A stretch of 64,000 nt of DNA from Chloroflexota bacterium (GTDB lineage: Bacteria; Chloroflexota; Anaerolineae; Anaerolineales; Villigracilaceae): the NCBI GenBank assembly GCA_026390015.1, contig JAPLGS010000143.1, positions 22,699 through 86,698 of the forward strand, written 5' to 3'. The notes beneath the pieces were generated by a model. The model saw nothing but the letters and a program-made list of their open reading frames with translations. It had not been told where the DNA came from and ran no database searches. Position numbers and translations under genes: made by a program. Positions within the stretch are counted from its first letter, which is position 1. Every line of letters starts with the position of its first letter. Of this stretch, positions 52,910-61,955 are shown one piece after another.

Positions 52910-54064
52910 ATGAAAAAAATAATTCAAAGTGAATGGGTATCTCGTCTGATCGACGCATCTCTGCCGGTTTTTGCGGCATTGGCGGCATTGCTTCTTGGTG
53001 CAGTCATGTTGTTTTTGTTGAAGGTCAATCCGATTGAGGCGTATAAGGCTCTTTGGGATGGTGCATTCGGCAGCACCAACGCTTTTGCAGAAACTCTCGT
53101 CAAGGCAACGCCTTTATTGCTGGTGGGACTTGGGATTTGCATCTCCTTTCGCGGCGATGTGATCAACATCGGCGGCGAAGGGCAGATGATCATCGGCGCG
53201 ATTTTGGCAACCTGGGTTGGCCTTAACTTTACAGGTTTACCGGGCTGGCTGGTCATCACGCTCTCCATGTTCGCTGGATTTTTAGGGGGCGCAATCTGGG
53301 GTGGCATACCGGGTGTACTAAAGGCTTATTTTAGGGTGAATGAAATCTTGAGCACCGTGATGATGAATGCGATCGCGGTGCAGATGATGAACTTCCTTTT
53401 GCGTGGACCGATGATCGATCCTTCGCAGGCCGAGCTTGCTTCGAAAATCCCTCAGACTGCCCGCCTCTTGGAAATTTTCCGCCTGCCGCGTTTGGCGCCG
53501 ACACGTTTGCATCTTGGCGCATTGATCGCTGTTATTCTGGCAGTTCTTGTTTACATTCTGTTATGGCGCACAACGCTTGGCTATCGCATCCGCGCTGTGG
53601 GACAAAATCCAAATGCCTCGCGTTATGCCGGGATAAAAGTTCAGCGTTATGTTGTATTGGCTTTGCTGTTGAGCGGAGCTTTTTCGGGTATGGCTGGGGC
53701 AACTCAAGTGTTCGGCGTCAACTACCGCATGATCACAGACGGATCATCTTCGGGCTTCACTGGCAGCGCCGGGTTCAATGGGATTGTGGCTGCATTATTC
53801 GGACAGTTGCATCCGATCCTGACCATTCCCGCTTCGATCCTGTTTGGCGCGCTGTTGGTGGGCGCCAATAAAATGCAGAGAGTCGTACAAGTCCCGTCGG
53901 CCTTGATCATTGCCTTGAATGGGCTGGTTGTCGTCTTTGTTGTGAGCAGTGAATTTTGGCGGAGGCGGAGGCAGCGACGAAGGCTGGCCGCTGCGAAACA
54001 AAATGACGAATCTCCACCGCAATCTGATCCTGAACAATACCAGCAAGTGGAGAGCGGCGCATGA
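52910..54064 (+). CDS. Nucleoside ABC transporter permease (NupP-type), system 2
   Basis: A 384-residue permease, diverged paralogue of the gene at 50638. Motifs: FRGDVINIGGEGQMIIGAI and YFRVNEILSTVMMNAIAV, VGQNPNASRYAGIKVQRYV. The C-terminal 30 residues are charged and Gln/Glu-rich, an extension missing in system 1. It is the first gene of the second system, in which the permeases precede the binding protein. Confidence 0.92.
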   Translation: MKKIIQSEWVSRLIDASLPVFAALAALLLGAVMLFLLKVNPIEAYKALWDGAFGSTNAFAETLVKATPLLLVGLGICISFRGDVINIGGEGQMIIGAILATWVGLNFTGLPGWLVITLSMFAGFLGGAIWGGIPGVLKAYFRVNEILSTVMMNAIAVQMMNFLLRGPMIDPSQAELASKIPQTARLLEIFRLPRLAPTRLHLGALIAVILAVLVYILLWRTTLGYRIRAVGQNPNASRYAGIKVQRYVVLALLLSGAFSGMAGATQVFGVNYRMITDGSSSGFTGSAGFNGIVAALFGQLHPILTIPASILFGALLVGANKMQRVVQVPSALIIALNGLVVVFVVSSEFWRRRRQRRRLAAAKQNDESPPQSDPEQYQQVESGA

Positions 54065-54993
54065 TCTCTGAATTATTCACTGTCACTGTTCTAATTGGTA
54101 TTCTAGCTTCTGGCATTCGGCTGGCTACTCCATACTTATATGCATCCATCGGCGAGACATTCGGTCAGCGCAGCGGTGTGCTCAATTTGGGCGTGGAAGG
54201 TCAGATGCTGTTGGGCGCGTTCGCCGCTTTTTACGTTGCATTGACAACCGGGAGTTTATGGCTGGGCATACTGGCCGCCATGATCGTTGGCGCGTTGATG
54301 GGATTGATCATGGCGTTCGTCACCGTTAATTTACACGCTCAACAAGGCATCAGCGGGATCGGTTTTTATCTCTTCGGCTTGGGCTTGAGCGATCTGCTGT
54401 TCCAGAAATTGATGGGTACAGTTGAAACAGTAAAAGGCTTTCCGCCGATCAAGATCCCGTGGTTCAGCAGTATTCCGGGTGTAGGCGAAATTTTCTTTAG
54501 CCAGAACATACTGGTCTATGGCGCATATCTGCTTGTACCGCTTGCCTGGTTTGTATTGAATAAGACCACTCTCGGTCTGAAGATCCGCTCGGTAGGTGAG
54601 AACCCCGATGCGGCGGATTCGCTGGGTGTGAGCGTGGCGCGTATCCGCTATTTCACCATCATTCTCGGTGGGACATTATCCGGGATTGCGGGCGCATCCC
54701 TTTCCATCGCTTTATTAAACGTCTTTCAACAAAACATGACCAGCGGACTTGGATTCATTGCGGTCGCGTTGGTGTACTTTGGCGCATGGCGTCCATGGGG
54801 AGTTTTGGGCGGCGCGCTTTTGTTCAGCATGGTCAACTCATTGCAGTTATGGATTCAAGTTTTGGGCATTCCGATCCCCTCTGAAATTGCGGTGATGATG
54901 CCTTATGTGCTTACGATTTTGGTATTGGTAATTACTGTCTCAAGAGTTCGAGCGCCATCAGCGTTGACGAAACCCTTCGAGCGGGAAGATTGA
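54061..54993 (+). CDS. Nucleoside ABC transporter permease (NupQ-type), system 2
   Basis: A 310-residue permease. It has YASIGETFGQRSGVLNLGVEG and VGENPDAADSLGVSVARIRY, as in the counterpart at 51763. It starts by an ATGA overlap with the preceding permease, so the two subunits are made together. About eight helices. Confidence 0.92.
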   Translation: MISELFTVTVLIGILASGIRLATPYLYASIGETFGQRSGVLNLGVEGQMLLGAFAAFYVALTTGSLWLGILAAMIVGALMGLIMAFVTVNLHAQQGISGIGFYLFGLGLSDLLFQKLMGTVETVKGFPPIKIPWFSSIPGVGEIFFSQNILVYGAYLLVPLAWFVLNKTTLGLKIRSVGENPDAADSLGVSVARIRYFTIILGGTLSGIAGASLSIALLNVFQQNMTSGLGFIAVALVYFGAWRPWGVLGGALLFSMVNSLQLWIQVLGIPIPSEIAVMMPYVLTILVLVITVSRVRAPSALTKPFERED

Positions 54994-55097
54994 TCCTTTC
55001 ATAAAAGGAGGTGAGTAAATCAGGTAAAACTATGCATAAAAGCCGTACTAAATTACTGTAAACATTTGATCGTCACAATTGAAACAAGGAGAAGAAG

Positions 55098-56168
55098 ATG
55101 AAGAAATTTATATGGTTATTGACTTTGATCGTTGCGTTGTCCATGATCCTCACGGCATGTGGTGCTGCTGCTCCCGCCGCCACCGAAGCACCTGTTGTTA
55201 CCGAGGCCCCTGTCTCCGCAACTGAAGCTCCCGTAGCCACAGAGCCGCCCGCCGCGCCGGCTGAACCGTTCCGTGTCGCCGTGATCATGCCGAGCGCCAT
55301 CAATGATCTGGCTTTTAGTCAGAGCATGTTCGATGCTCTGACTCGTATTCAGGAAGAAATGGGCGGGACTGACGCCTTTGAATTCGTTTACTCTGACGGT
55401 ATGTTCAATGTGGATGATGCCGCTGCCGCCATTCGCGATTACGCTACAGAAGGCTATGATCTGGTGATCGCTCATGGTTCACAGTACGGTTCCTCCTTGC
55501 AGGAAATTGCTCCTGACTTCCCAGAGACCAGCTTCGCCTGGGGCACCACTGCCGAAACATTCGGTGTGCCCAATATTTTCGCTTACGAAGCAGCTTCACA
55601 GGAAGGCGGCTATGTCAACGGTGTATTGGCAGCGACTCTCTCCACCAGCAAGGTGATCGGTATTGTTGGCCCGATCGAAGTTGGTGATGCAAAACTTTAT
55701 GTGGATGGTTTCAAAGCCGGTGTCGCGACGACCGATCCTGCTGTCAAAGTAAACGTGAACTACATCGGTTCATTCTCTGACGTTGCGCTGGCCTCTGAAG
55801 CCGCGACAACGCACATCGCCGCAGGCGCTGATGCCTTGACCGGCACCGCCCAGATGGTTGTAGGCGCGATCGGCAAAGCCGAAGAAGCCAATGCTCTCTG
55901 GTTCGGTACGCAATCAAACCAGACCTCTCTGGCTCCAACCATTGTGGTTGCCTCACAGGTTTATCACTGGGAAGTTGCGCTCAGAGAGATCATCACCCTC
56001 ATTAATAGCGGCACCCTTGGCGGACAGTCTTTCAAAGCCAATCTTGCCAATGGCGGCGAAGTTGTGGAATTCAACCCGGATTATGCTCTCTCCGCTGATG
56101 CCACTGCCTTGGCTGAATCAACCATTCAAGGGATCATTGACGGAACGATCACGATCACCCTTCCGTAG
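55098..56168 (+). CDS. BMP-family nucleoside-binding lipoprotein, system 2
   Basis: A 356-residue BMP-type binding protein. The lipobox is MILTACG, with a short ATEAP-type linker, then the ligand domain from about residue 56 (FRVAVIMPSAINDLAFSQSM). It is shorter than and clearly diverged from the protein at 47663, so its ligand may differ. The ribosome site AAGGAGAAGAAG is nearly the same as in system 1. A palindrome follows the stop. Confidence 0.9.
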   Translation: MKKFIWLLTLIVALSMILTACGAAAPAATEAPVVTEAPVSATEAPVATEPPAAPAEPFRVAVIMPSAINDLAFSQSMFDALTRIQEEMGGTDAFEFVYSDGMFNVDDAAAAIRDYATEGYDLVIAHGSQYGSSLQEIAPDFPETSFAWGTTAETFGVPNIFAYEAASQEGGYVNGVLAATLSTSKVIGIVGPIEVGDAKLYVDGFKAGVATTDPAVKVNVNYIGSFSDVALASEAATTHIAAGADALTGTAQMVVGAIGKAEEANALWFGTQSNQTSLAPTIVVASQVYHWEVALREIITLINSGTLGGQSFKANLANGGEVVEFNPDYALSADATALAESTIQGIIDGTITITLP

Positions 56169-56182
56169 TTAATTTAATATCC

Positions 56183-56215
56183 AGACCTGACAGGTTTTTA
56201 AAACCTGTCAGGTCT
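56183..56215. repeat. Perfect 33-nt palindrome, AGACC...GGTCT family
   Basis: Arms AGACCTGACAGGTTTT (56183-56198) and its reverse complement (56200-56215) around one base. It sits between the BMP gene and its ATPase, where it may act like the stem-loop at 48938 in system 1. Confidence 0.8.
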
Positions 56216-56232
56216 AAATTTAGGATGGCGCA

Positions 56233-57795
56233 ATGACTGACTCAAATAAACTTCCTTCAGGCCAGACTCGCATCGACAGTATTGAGATGCGCGGTATCAC
56301 CAAACGATTCCCCGGCGTGCTCGCCAGTGACCATGTGGACTTTGACGTGAAGTCCGGCGAAGTCCATGCTTTATTAGGGGAAAACGGTGCAGGCAAAAGC
56401 ACGTTGATGAAGATCCTGTATGGTATGTATCATCCGGATGAAGGTCAAATTTTATTGAATGGGAAACCTGTCAGCATTGCCTCGCCGACCGATGCGATCA
56501 ATATTGGCGTTGGCATGATCCATCAACATTTCATGCTTGTGCCATCCTTAACTGTTGCTGAAAACGTCGCTTTGGGACTGCCCTCCTCCCGCGGCCCGTT
56601 GACCGATCTTGACCGTGTGTCCAAACGCATTGTGGAATTGGCCAATATTTACGGTTTGAAAATTGATCCCAGCGCCTATGTTTGGCAGTTATCCGTTGGT
56701 CAACAACAGCGGGTCGAAATTATCAAGGCACTTTATCGCGGCGCAGCGTTGCTTATTCTCGATGAACCGACCGCAGTATTAACCCCACAGGAAGTGGATG
56801 AATTTTTTGTCATCATGCACCAGATGGTGAAGGATGGCTATGCACTTATTTTCATTTCTCATAAATTACATGAGGTCGTCGAGATCAGCAACCGTGTGAC
56901 TGTTCTACGTAATGGAAAAAAGATCGGTACTCGTCCGACATCTGAAACTACGAAACAAGACCTTGCCAATTGGATGGTCGGTCGTGATGTTGACTTTGCT
57001 CCAGATCGCGGCAAGGTGGATATTGGCGAAGTCCGCTTGAAACTTGAAAATGTTTGCTGCGGCAATGATCTCGGAACGCCCGGCCTGCGTGAAGTCTGTC
57101 TTGAGATCCACTCAGGCGAAATCCTTGGGGTTGCCGGTGTCTCTGGCAACGGTCAACGCGAATTGGCAGATACCATTGCAGGTCTGCGAAAAACAACCAG
57201 CGGGCGAGTCTACCTTGAAGGGAGGGATGTTACAGGCCTTGCACCAGGTGACTTAACCGACCGCATGTTATCCTATATTCCCGAAGAAAGAATGCGCGAC
57301 GGCATGATCAAGGATTTTACCGTTGCTGAAAACATGATCCTGCGCGAACATCACAAACACCAGTTCTCCCGTTCTGGTTTCTTGAAATTAAAAGACATCT
57401 CCACGCATACTGATAAATTGATCGCGCAGTTCCATGTAAAGACTCCTTCGCAGGAAACTCTCGCGAAGAATCTTTCAGGCGGCAACATTCAAAAGATCGT
57501 GCTTGCCCGTGAGATTTCCAGAAATCCGCGCGCCATCATTGCCGCCCAACCGACCCGCGGACTTGACATTGGCGCGACAGAATATGTCCGCGAGCAGCTG
57601 CTTGACCAGCGCAAAAGAGGCGCGGCTGTCATGCTCATCTCTGAAGACCTCGATGAAATCCTCGCTCTATCAGATCGTGTCGCGGTCATCTACGAAGGCA
57701 GGATCATGGATATTCTTCCGCGTCAGAACGCAACCCGTGAAAGACTCGGCCTGCTAATGGCAGGTGTGCATCCTGAGGAAAAAGCTCCCGCTTAA
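56233..57795 (+). CDS. Nucleoside ABC transporter ATP-binding protein (two ABC domains), system 2
   Basis: A 520-residue double-ABC ATPase. First domain: GENGAGKSTLMKILYGMY, LSVGQQQRVEI, LLILDEPTAVLTP; second domain: GVSGNGQRELADTI, LSGGNIQKIVLAREIS. It is paralogous to the gene at 49059 over its whole length. With two permeases and a BMP protein upstream it completes system 2. The molybdenum hydroxylase genes follow, pointing to a purine as cargo. Confidence 0.93.
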   Translation: MTDSNKLPSGQTRIDSIEMRGITKRFPGVLASDHVDFDVKSGEVHALLGENGAGKSTLMKILYGMYHPDEGQILLNGKPVSIASPTDAINIGVGMIHQHFMLVPSLTVAENVALGLPSSRGPLTDLDRVSKRIVELANIYGLKIDPSAYVWQLSVGQQQRVEIIKALYRGAALLILDEPTAVLTPQEVDEFFVIMHQMVKDGYALIFISHKLHEVVEISNRVTVLRNGKKIGTRPTSETTKQDLANWMVGRDVDFAPDRGKVDIGEVRLKLENVCCGNDLGTPGLREVCLEIHSGEILGVAGVSGNGQRELADTIAGLRKTTSGRVYLEGRDVTGLAPGDLTDRMLSYIPEERMRDGMIKDFTVAENMILREHHKHQFSRSGFLKLKDISTHTDKLIAQFHVKTPSQETLAKNLSGGNIQKIVLAREISRNPRAIIAAQPTRGLDIGATEYVREQLLDQRKRGAAVMLISEDLDEILALSDRVAVIYEGRIMDILPRQNATRERLGLLMAGVHPEEKAPA

Positions 57796-57819
57796 CTTTT
57801 AAAGTAGTACAATCGAAAT

Positions 57820-57915
57820 CCATCGGTTCGGTGGTCGCTCGCTGGCGTGTGCAGAGCCAGCAGCGGCGTTGGGCAAACCCATCGAAAAGTGCCGCCGTCC
57901 CAAAAAAGGAAGGAC
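57820..57915 (+). ncRNA. Structured leader RNA upstream of the molybdenum hydroxylase genes (candidate cis-regulator)
   Basis: Three hairpins can be drawn by eye: 57820-57825 with 57829-57834; 57836-57846 with 57856-57865 (one bulge, loop GUGUGCAGA); 57870-57873 with 57878-57881. Further pairings are GTCC 57897-57900 with GGAC 57912-57915, which would cover the ribosome site AAGGA, and GGTGGTC at 57830-57836 with GACACCACC near the start codon. Competing folds suggest a switch. I cannot match it to a known class; a Moco or purine riboswitch is only a guess. Confidence 0.4.
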
Positions 57916-57922
57916 ACCACCT

Positions 57923-58804
57923 ATGAACCTATGGCAAGAATATAAACGGCCTGCTTCCATTGCAGAAGCAATTCAAAACCTGACCTCTGCGTCTGGTTCC
58001 GTCATGCCCATCGCAGGCGGAACAGATCTCTTGCTTGATTTGAAACAAGGCCGCCACACCCCCATCCACACTTTAATTGATTTGACCTTTGTCGCGGAGA
58101 TGTCCGTCCTCGAATTGAGAGGCGATGAACTCTTCATCGGCGCCGCAGTCGCAGTCAATCGCGTCGCGCTCGACCCTTTGGTTGGGTCTCACGCCCAGGC
58201 ATTGGTCGAGGCTGCGAATTTGATCGCCGGGCCGCAAGTCCGCAACACGGCTACGCTCGGCGGCAATGTTGCGCACGCTCTCCCCGCCGCAGATGGAACT
58301 ATTGCCTTGACTGCGCTCAACGCCCAAGCCGAAGTTGCCAGCCCCGCGGGAACACGCCGAATGCCTTTCACTGCGCTCTTTGCTGGTCCTGGCAAATCCG
58401 CGCTAGATAAAGGCAAAGAAATCATCGTTGGTTTTTACATTCCAATTACCAATTACCAATCACGAATTACCGCTTCTTGCTTCAAACGCATCATGCGTCC
58501 GCAAGGTGTGGCTTTGCCTATTTTGAATTGCGCGGTCTGGCTCGAACGCCAAAAGGATGTTGTCAAAGATATTCACATCGCCGTCGGCCCCGGCGGACCA
58601 ATTCCGTTCCGCGCCACCGAAGCAGAAGATACCCTGCGCGGACGATCCTTCAACGAAGAGATTTTTTCCCGCACACTCGAAGCACTTCTCGCACAAGTCA
58701 AATTCCGCACCAGTGCCCGCCGCGCCAGCGCAGACTATCGCAAGCATATCGTTGGCGGATTATTTAGCGATGTATTTGAAGCCGCGTGGGAACGCGCAAA
58801 ATAA
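57923..58804 (+). CDS. Xanthine dehydrogenase-type FAD-binding subunit
   Basis: A 293-residue CoxM/XdhB-type subunit. FAD contacts in [15 protein letters not shown] and ATLGGNVAHALPAAD; C-terminal flavoprotein domain from about residue 175. It passes electrons from the FeS domain of the next protein to an acceptor. ATG at 57923 preceded by GGAAGGA; the longer frame from 57869 would run through the structured leader and is rejected. It is separated by 180 bases of repeat sequence from its partner gene. Confidence 0.9.
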   Translation: MNLWQEYKRPASIAEAIQNLTSASGSVMPIAGGTDLLLDLKQGRHTPIHTLIDLTFVAEMSVLELRGDELFIGAAVAVNRVALDPLVGSHAQALVEAANLIAGPQVRNTATLGGNVAHALPAADGTIALTALNAQAEVASPAGTRRMPFTALFAGPGKSALDKGKEIIVGFYIPITNYQSRITASCFKRIMRPQGVALPILNCAVWLERQKDVVKDIHIAVGPGGPIPFRATEAEDTLRGRSFNEEIFSRTLEALLAQVKFRTSARRASADYRKHIVGGLFSDVFEAAWERAK

Positions 58805-58821
58805 AATATCAACTAAACTCC

Positions 58822-58858
58822 GCTGGTTGAGTAGGGCGAAGCCCGTATCTAAACCAGC
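58822..58858. repeat. GCTGGTT...AACCAGC inverted repeat
   Basis: Outer arms GCTGGTT (58822-58828) and AACCAGC (58852-58858) enclose GGGC (58834-58837) and GCCC (58841-58844). It looks like a dispersed element of the GGTTGAGTA type. Confidence 0.65.
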
Positions 58859-58880
58859 AATTAAAAGTAAACTTGAAATA

Positions 58881-58965
58881 GGTGGTCTCGACACCTGCAC
58901 TGCACCAAACGCAGTGCGGTGCAAGTGTACGCCTCTCGAAGAACACTCGAGACTACTCGACCACC
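58881..58965. repeat. GGTGGTC...GACCACC inverted repeat with inner hairpin
   Basis: GGTGGTC (58881-58887) and GACCACC (58959-58965) flank an inner hairpin GCACTGC (58897-58903) / GCAGTGC (58911-58917) and CTCGA strings. Probably related to the previous element; both lie between two co-transcribed subunit genes. Confidence 0.6.
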
Positions 58966-58986
58966 GACTATATTAGGAAGAAAATT

Positions 58987-61779
58987 ATGAACAATCAAAT
59001 CTCATTTACAGTTAACGGCACCAAACATACTATTGACCCTCTCCCGGGCGAGACTTTATCCACTCTTCTCCGTGAACGGCTGCGACTGACCGGCACAAAG
59101 ATCGGATGCGAAGAAGCTGAATGCGGAGCATGCACCGTCCTTGTGGATGGAGAGCCGATGATGTCCTGTGTCTATCCTGCCGAGCGCGCCGATGGCAAGA
59201 CCATTGTCACCATCGAGGGACTTGCACAGCGCGTCCACGAAGAGATGAAACTGCATCCGTTGCAGGAAGCCTTCGTGGAACAGGGCGCAGTCCAATGCGG
59301 ATTCTGCATCCCCGGCCAGATCATGACCGCGTATGCTTTGATTAAACGCAATCCGAATCCAAACAGCGATGATATTCGCTTTGCGCTCAAGGACACACTC
59401 TGCCGCTGTGCGGGTTATCCTTCGATTGAAAATGCCATCATCGCCGCGGCTGAAGCATTACGGACAGGGGAAGCCGTTCAAAAGCCGACGCACATTCCTG
59501 ATTCAATTCATAATCACAAAACAGTTGGGCATAGTCACTTGCGACCCGAAGCCGTTGAAAAAGTAACCGGCGAAGCGATCTACACCGACGATCTGAAATT
59601 TGATGGGATGTTGTATGCCAAAGCCAAACGTGCGATGATTCCGCATGGCTTTTTGACAAAGTTGGATGTTTCAAAAGCCAAAGCATTGAAAGGTGTAGTC
59701 GCGGTTCTAACCGCCGATGACATCCCCGGTGAGCACAATCACGGTCTCGTCATTTACGATTGGCCTGCGATTGTAGGCATCGGTGAGCGGGTGCGCTATG
59801 TTGGGGATTCAATTGCCATCGTTGCCGCAGAAACTCAGGATATCGCCGAGCAGGCGTCCGCGTTGATCGAAGCGGAGTTTGACCTTCAGCCTGTCATCAC
59901 GAATGCAGTTCAGGCGCGTGAAGAAGGCGTCCCACAAATCCACGAAAAAGGTAATCTGCTCAAGCACATCAAAGTCCGCAAGGGTGATATGGATGCGGGT
60001 TTTGCGAAAGCCGATCTGGTTTTTGAGCATACCTTCCACACGCCGGCCACTGACCACGCTTTCATCGAACCCGAATGCAGCATCGGTGTGCCGTTGCCTG
60101 ATGGTCGCATGGAAATTTATGTCGGCTCGCAAATTCCATATCAGGATAAAACACAGGTTGCGCGCGCGTTAGGTTGGGATGAGTCTCGCATCCGCGTTGT
60201 GGGTCAACTGATGGGCGGCGGTTTCGGCGGTAAGGAAGACATCATGGGACAGATCCACGTTGCCCTGCTTGCGAATGTGACTCAGCGCCCCGTGAAGTTG
60301 TTGTTTGATCGCCACGAAAGTTTGCTGGTACACCCCAAGCGCCACGCCACGCAGATCCGCGTCAAGATGGGCGCGCTGAAGAACGGCCGACTCGTTGCAG
60401 TGGATACCGAACTCTACGGCGATACCGGCGCGTACGCGTCTCTCGGAGAGAAGGTGATGACCCGCGCCACCACGCACGCTGCAGGTCCGTATGATGTGGA
60501 GAATGTCCGCGCTGATTGCTATGCCATGTACACCAACAATCCGCCCGCGGGCGCGTTCCGTGGATTCGGCGTGACGCAATCTGCGTTCGCGGTTGAATCC
60601 ATGATGGACATGCTCGCTGAAAAATTAGGTGTTGACCGTATTGACCTGCGCCGCATGAACGCGCTGCACGTTGGAAGTATCACCAATACAGGACAGGAAT
60701 TGAAAGAGTCCGTTGGTTTGATGGAATGTATTGACCGGGTGGATGCGGAGATGCGCAAACACAACTCAGATCCATTCACGCCGATCACTGATCCCGCCAA
60801 TCCGAAATTGGTACGCGCCTGGGGCTTTGCTTCGGCATACAAGAACACAGGACTCGGCGGCGGCGCTCCCGACATCTCTGGCGCGGATGTGGAACTCTAC
60901 GAAGACGGCACATTCCAAGTCCGCAGTTCCGCCGCTGAACTTGGGCAGGGACTCGTGACCGTGATGCGTTTGATCGTTTCTGAAGAAATGTCCGTTGCGC
61001 CCGAAAAAGTGCGCGTGCTTGTGATGGACACTGACTTGACCCCCAACGGCGGGCCGACAACCGCTTCACGCCAGACCTTCGTCACAGGCAATGCCTCGCG
61101 TTATGCCGCCAAGACTCTGCGTGATGAAGTCACCGCGACGATGGCGGAAAAATATGATGTGAAGCCTGAACAGATTCGATTTGAGAATAGCATTGTGCAT
61201 GTCAACGGACATTCGATGACTTGGGTCGAAGTTTACAAGGAAATGAAAGCCGCGGGAAAAAATCCGCTCGTGCGTTACATGTATGAAGCGCCCAAGACCA
61301 AACCGCTCGGCGAAGGCGGCGACATGCACTTTGCCTTTTCATTCGGTGTGCAGGCTGCCGAAGTGGAAGTCAACAAGTTGACGGGCGAAGTGCGCGTTCT
61401 GAAAGTCATCTCAGCCAACGATGTAGGCATGGCGGTCAATCCGCTTGGCTTGCAGGGACAGATCGAAGGCGGCGTGATGATGGGACTCGGCAACGCGCTC
61501 ACCGAGGAATTCATCGTTGAGAACGGCAACGTGGTCACGGATCAGCTTGCGCGTTATCGCGTGCCTGGAATTATGCTCACACCAGAGATCACTTCCATCG
61601 TCGTTGAGCATCCCGTGGAAGCAGGTCCCTACGGCGCGAAGGGAGTAGGCGAGATATGCAGTATCCCAACCACACCCGCGATCACAAACGCTATCTACAA
61701 TGCGGTCGGCGTGCGAATTGATAGGACACCCGTTGATCAGGAGTTGATCGCGAATGAGATTTGGGAAAGGGGAAAATAG
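58987..61779 (+). CDS. Xanthine dehydrogenase-type protein: fused 2Fe-2S and molybdenum domains
   Basis: A 930-residue fusion. Residues 1-160 hold two [2Fe-2S] clusters ([32 protein letters not shown]). From about 175 follow the a/b hammerhead and Mo-pterin domains: MGGGFGGKEDIMGQ, GAFRGFGVTQS (with the Arg of xanthine dehydrogenases), ELGQGLVTVM, and GPYGAKGVGEICS with the catalytic Glu. It probably hydroxylates hypoxanthine/xanthine to urate or a related purine; selenium-dependent relatives share this layout. ATG at 58987 after AGGAAG; the longer frame is in repeat DNA. Confidence 0.88.
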   Translation: MNNQISFTVNGTKHTIDPLPGETLSTLLRERLRLTGTKIGCEEAECGACTVLVDGEPMMSCVYPAERADGKTIVTIEGLAQRVHEEMKLHPLQEAFVEQGAVQCGFCIPGQIMTAYALIKRNPNPNSDDIRFALKDTLCRCAGYPSIENAIIAAAEALRTGEAVQKPTHIPDSIHNHKTVGHSHLRPEAVEKVTGEAIYTDDLKFDGMLYAKAKRAMIPHGFLTKLDVSKAKALKGVVAVLTADDIPGEHNHGLVIYDWPAIVGIGERVRYVGDSIAIVAAETQDIAEQASALIEAEFDLQPVITNAVQAREEGVPQIHEKGNLLKHIKVRKGDMDAGFAKADLVFEHTFHTPATDHAFIEPECSIGVPLPDGRMEIYVGSQIPYQDKTQVARALGWDESRIRVVGQLMGGGFGGKEDIMGQIHVALLANVTQRPVKLLFDRHESLLVHPKRHATQIRVKMGALKNGRLVAVDTELYGDTGAYASLGEKVMTRATTHAAGPYDVENVRADCYAMYTNNPPAGAFRGFGVTQSAFAVESMMDMLAEKLGVDRIDLRRMNALHVGSITNTGQELKESVGLMECIDRVDAEMRKHNSDPFTPITDPANPKLVRAWGFASAYKNTGLGGGAPDISGADVELYEDGTFQVRSSAAELGQGLVTVMRLIVSEEMSVAPEKVRVLVMDTDLTPNGGPTTASRQTFVTGNASRYAAKTLRDEVTATMAEKYDVKPEQIRFENSIVHVNGHSMTWVEVYKEMKAAGKNPLVRYMYEAPKTKPLGEGGDMHFAFSFGVQAAEVEVNKLTGEVRVLKVISANDVGMAVNPLGLQGQIEGGVMMGLGNALTEEFIVENGNVVTDQLARYRVPGIMLTPEITSIVVEHPVEAGPYGAKGVGEICSIPTTPAITNAIYNAVGVRIDRTPVDQELIANEIWERGK

Positions 61780-61807
61780 CAAGGATGAATGCAGAAGGAT
61801 GAATGAT

Positions 61808-61838
61808 GAAAAACGGACTCTCAAGGTTGCAAGTCTGA
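61808..61838. repeat. Direct repeat, left copy (flanks gene at 61956)
   Basis: GAAAAACGGACTCTCAAGG followed by TTGCAAGTCTGA. The right copy at 62640-62671 differs by a few bases. Confidence 0.6.
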
Positions 61839-61955
61839 GAATCCGCTTTTGGTTAGTGGGTGGATTGCGACCATGTGCCTTTGCCCGTGCTTGGGGAATT
61901 GGGAGAAAGGGGGCGTATAATATCCAAAAAATACTGGCTCATTGGAGCGTGACTT

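Noticed and set aside
57820..57915. A tRNA or 4.5S/SRP RNA gene
   Set aside because: No acceptor stem or T-loop geometry and no conserved SRP RNA core is present; the hairpins fit a leader better.
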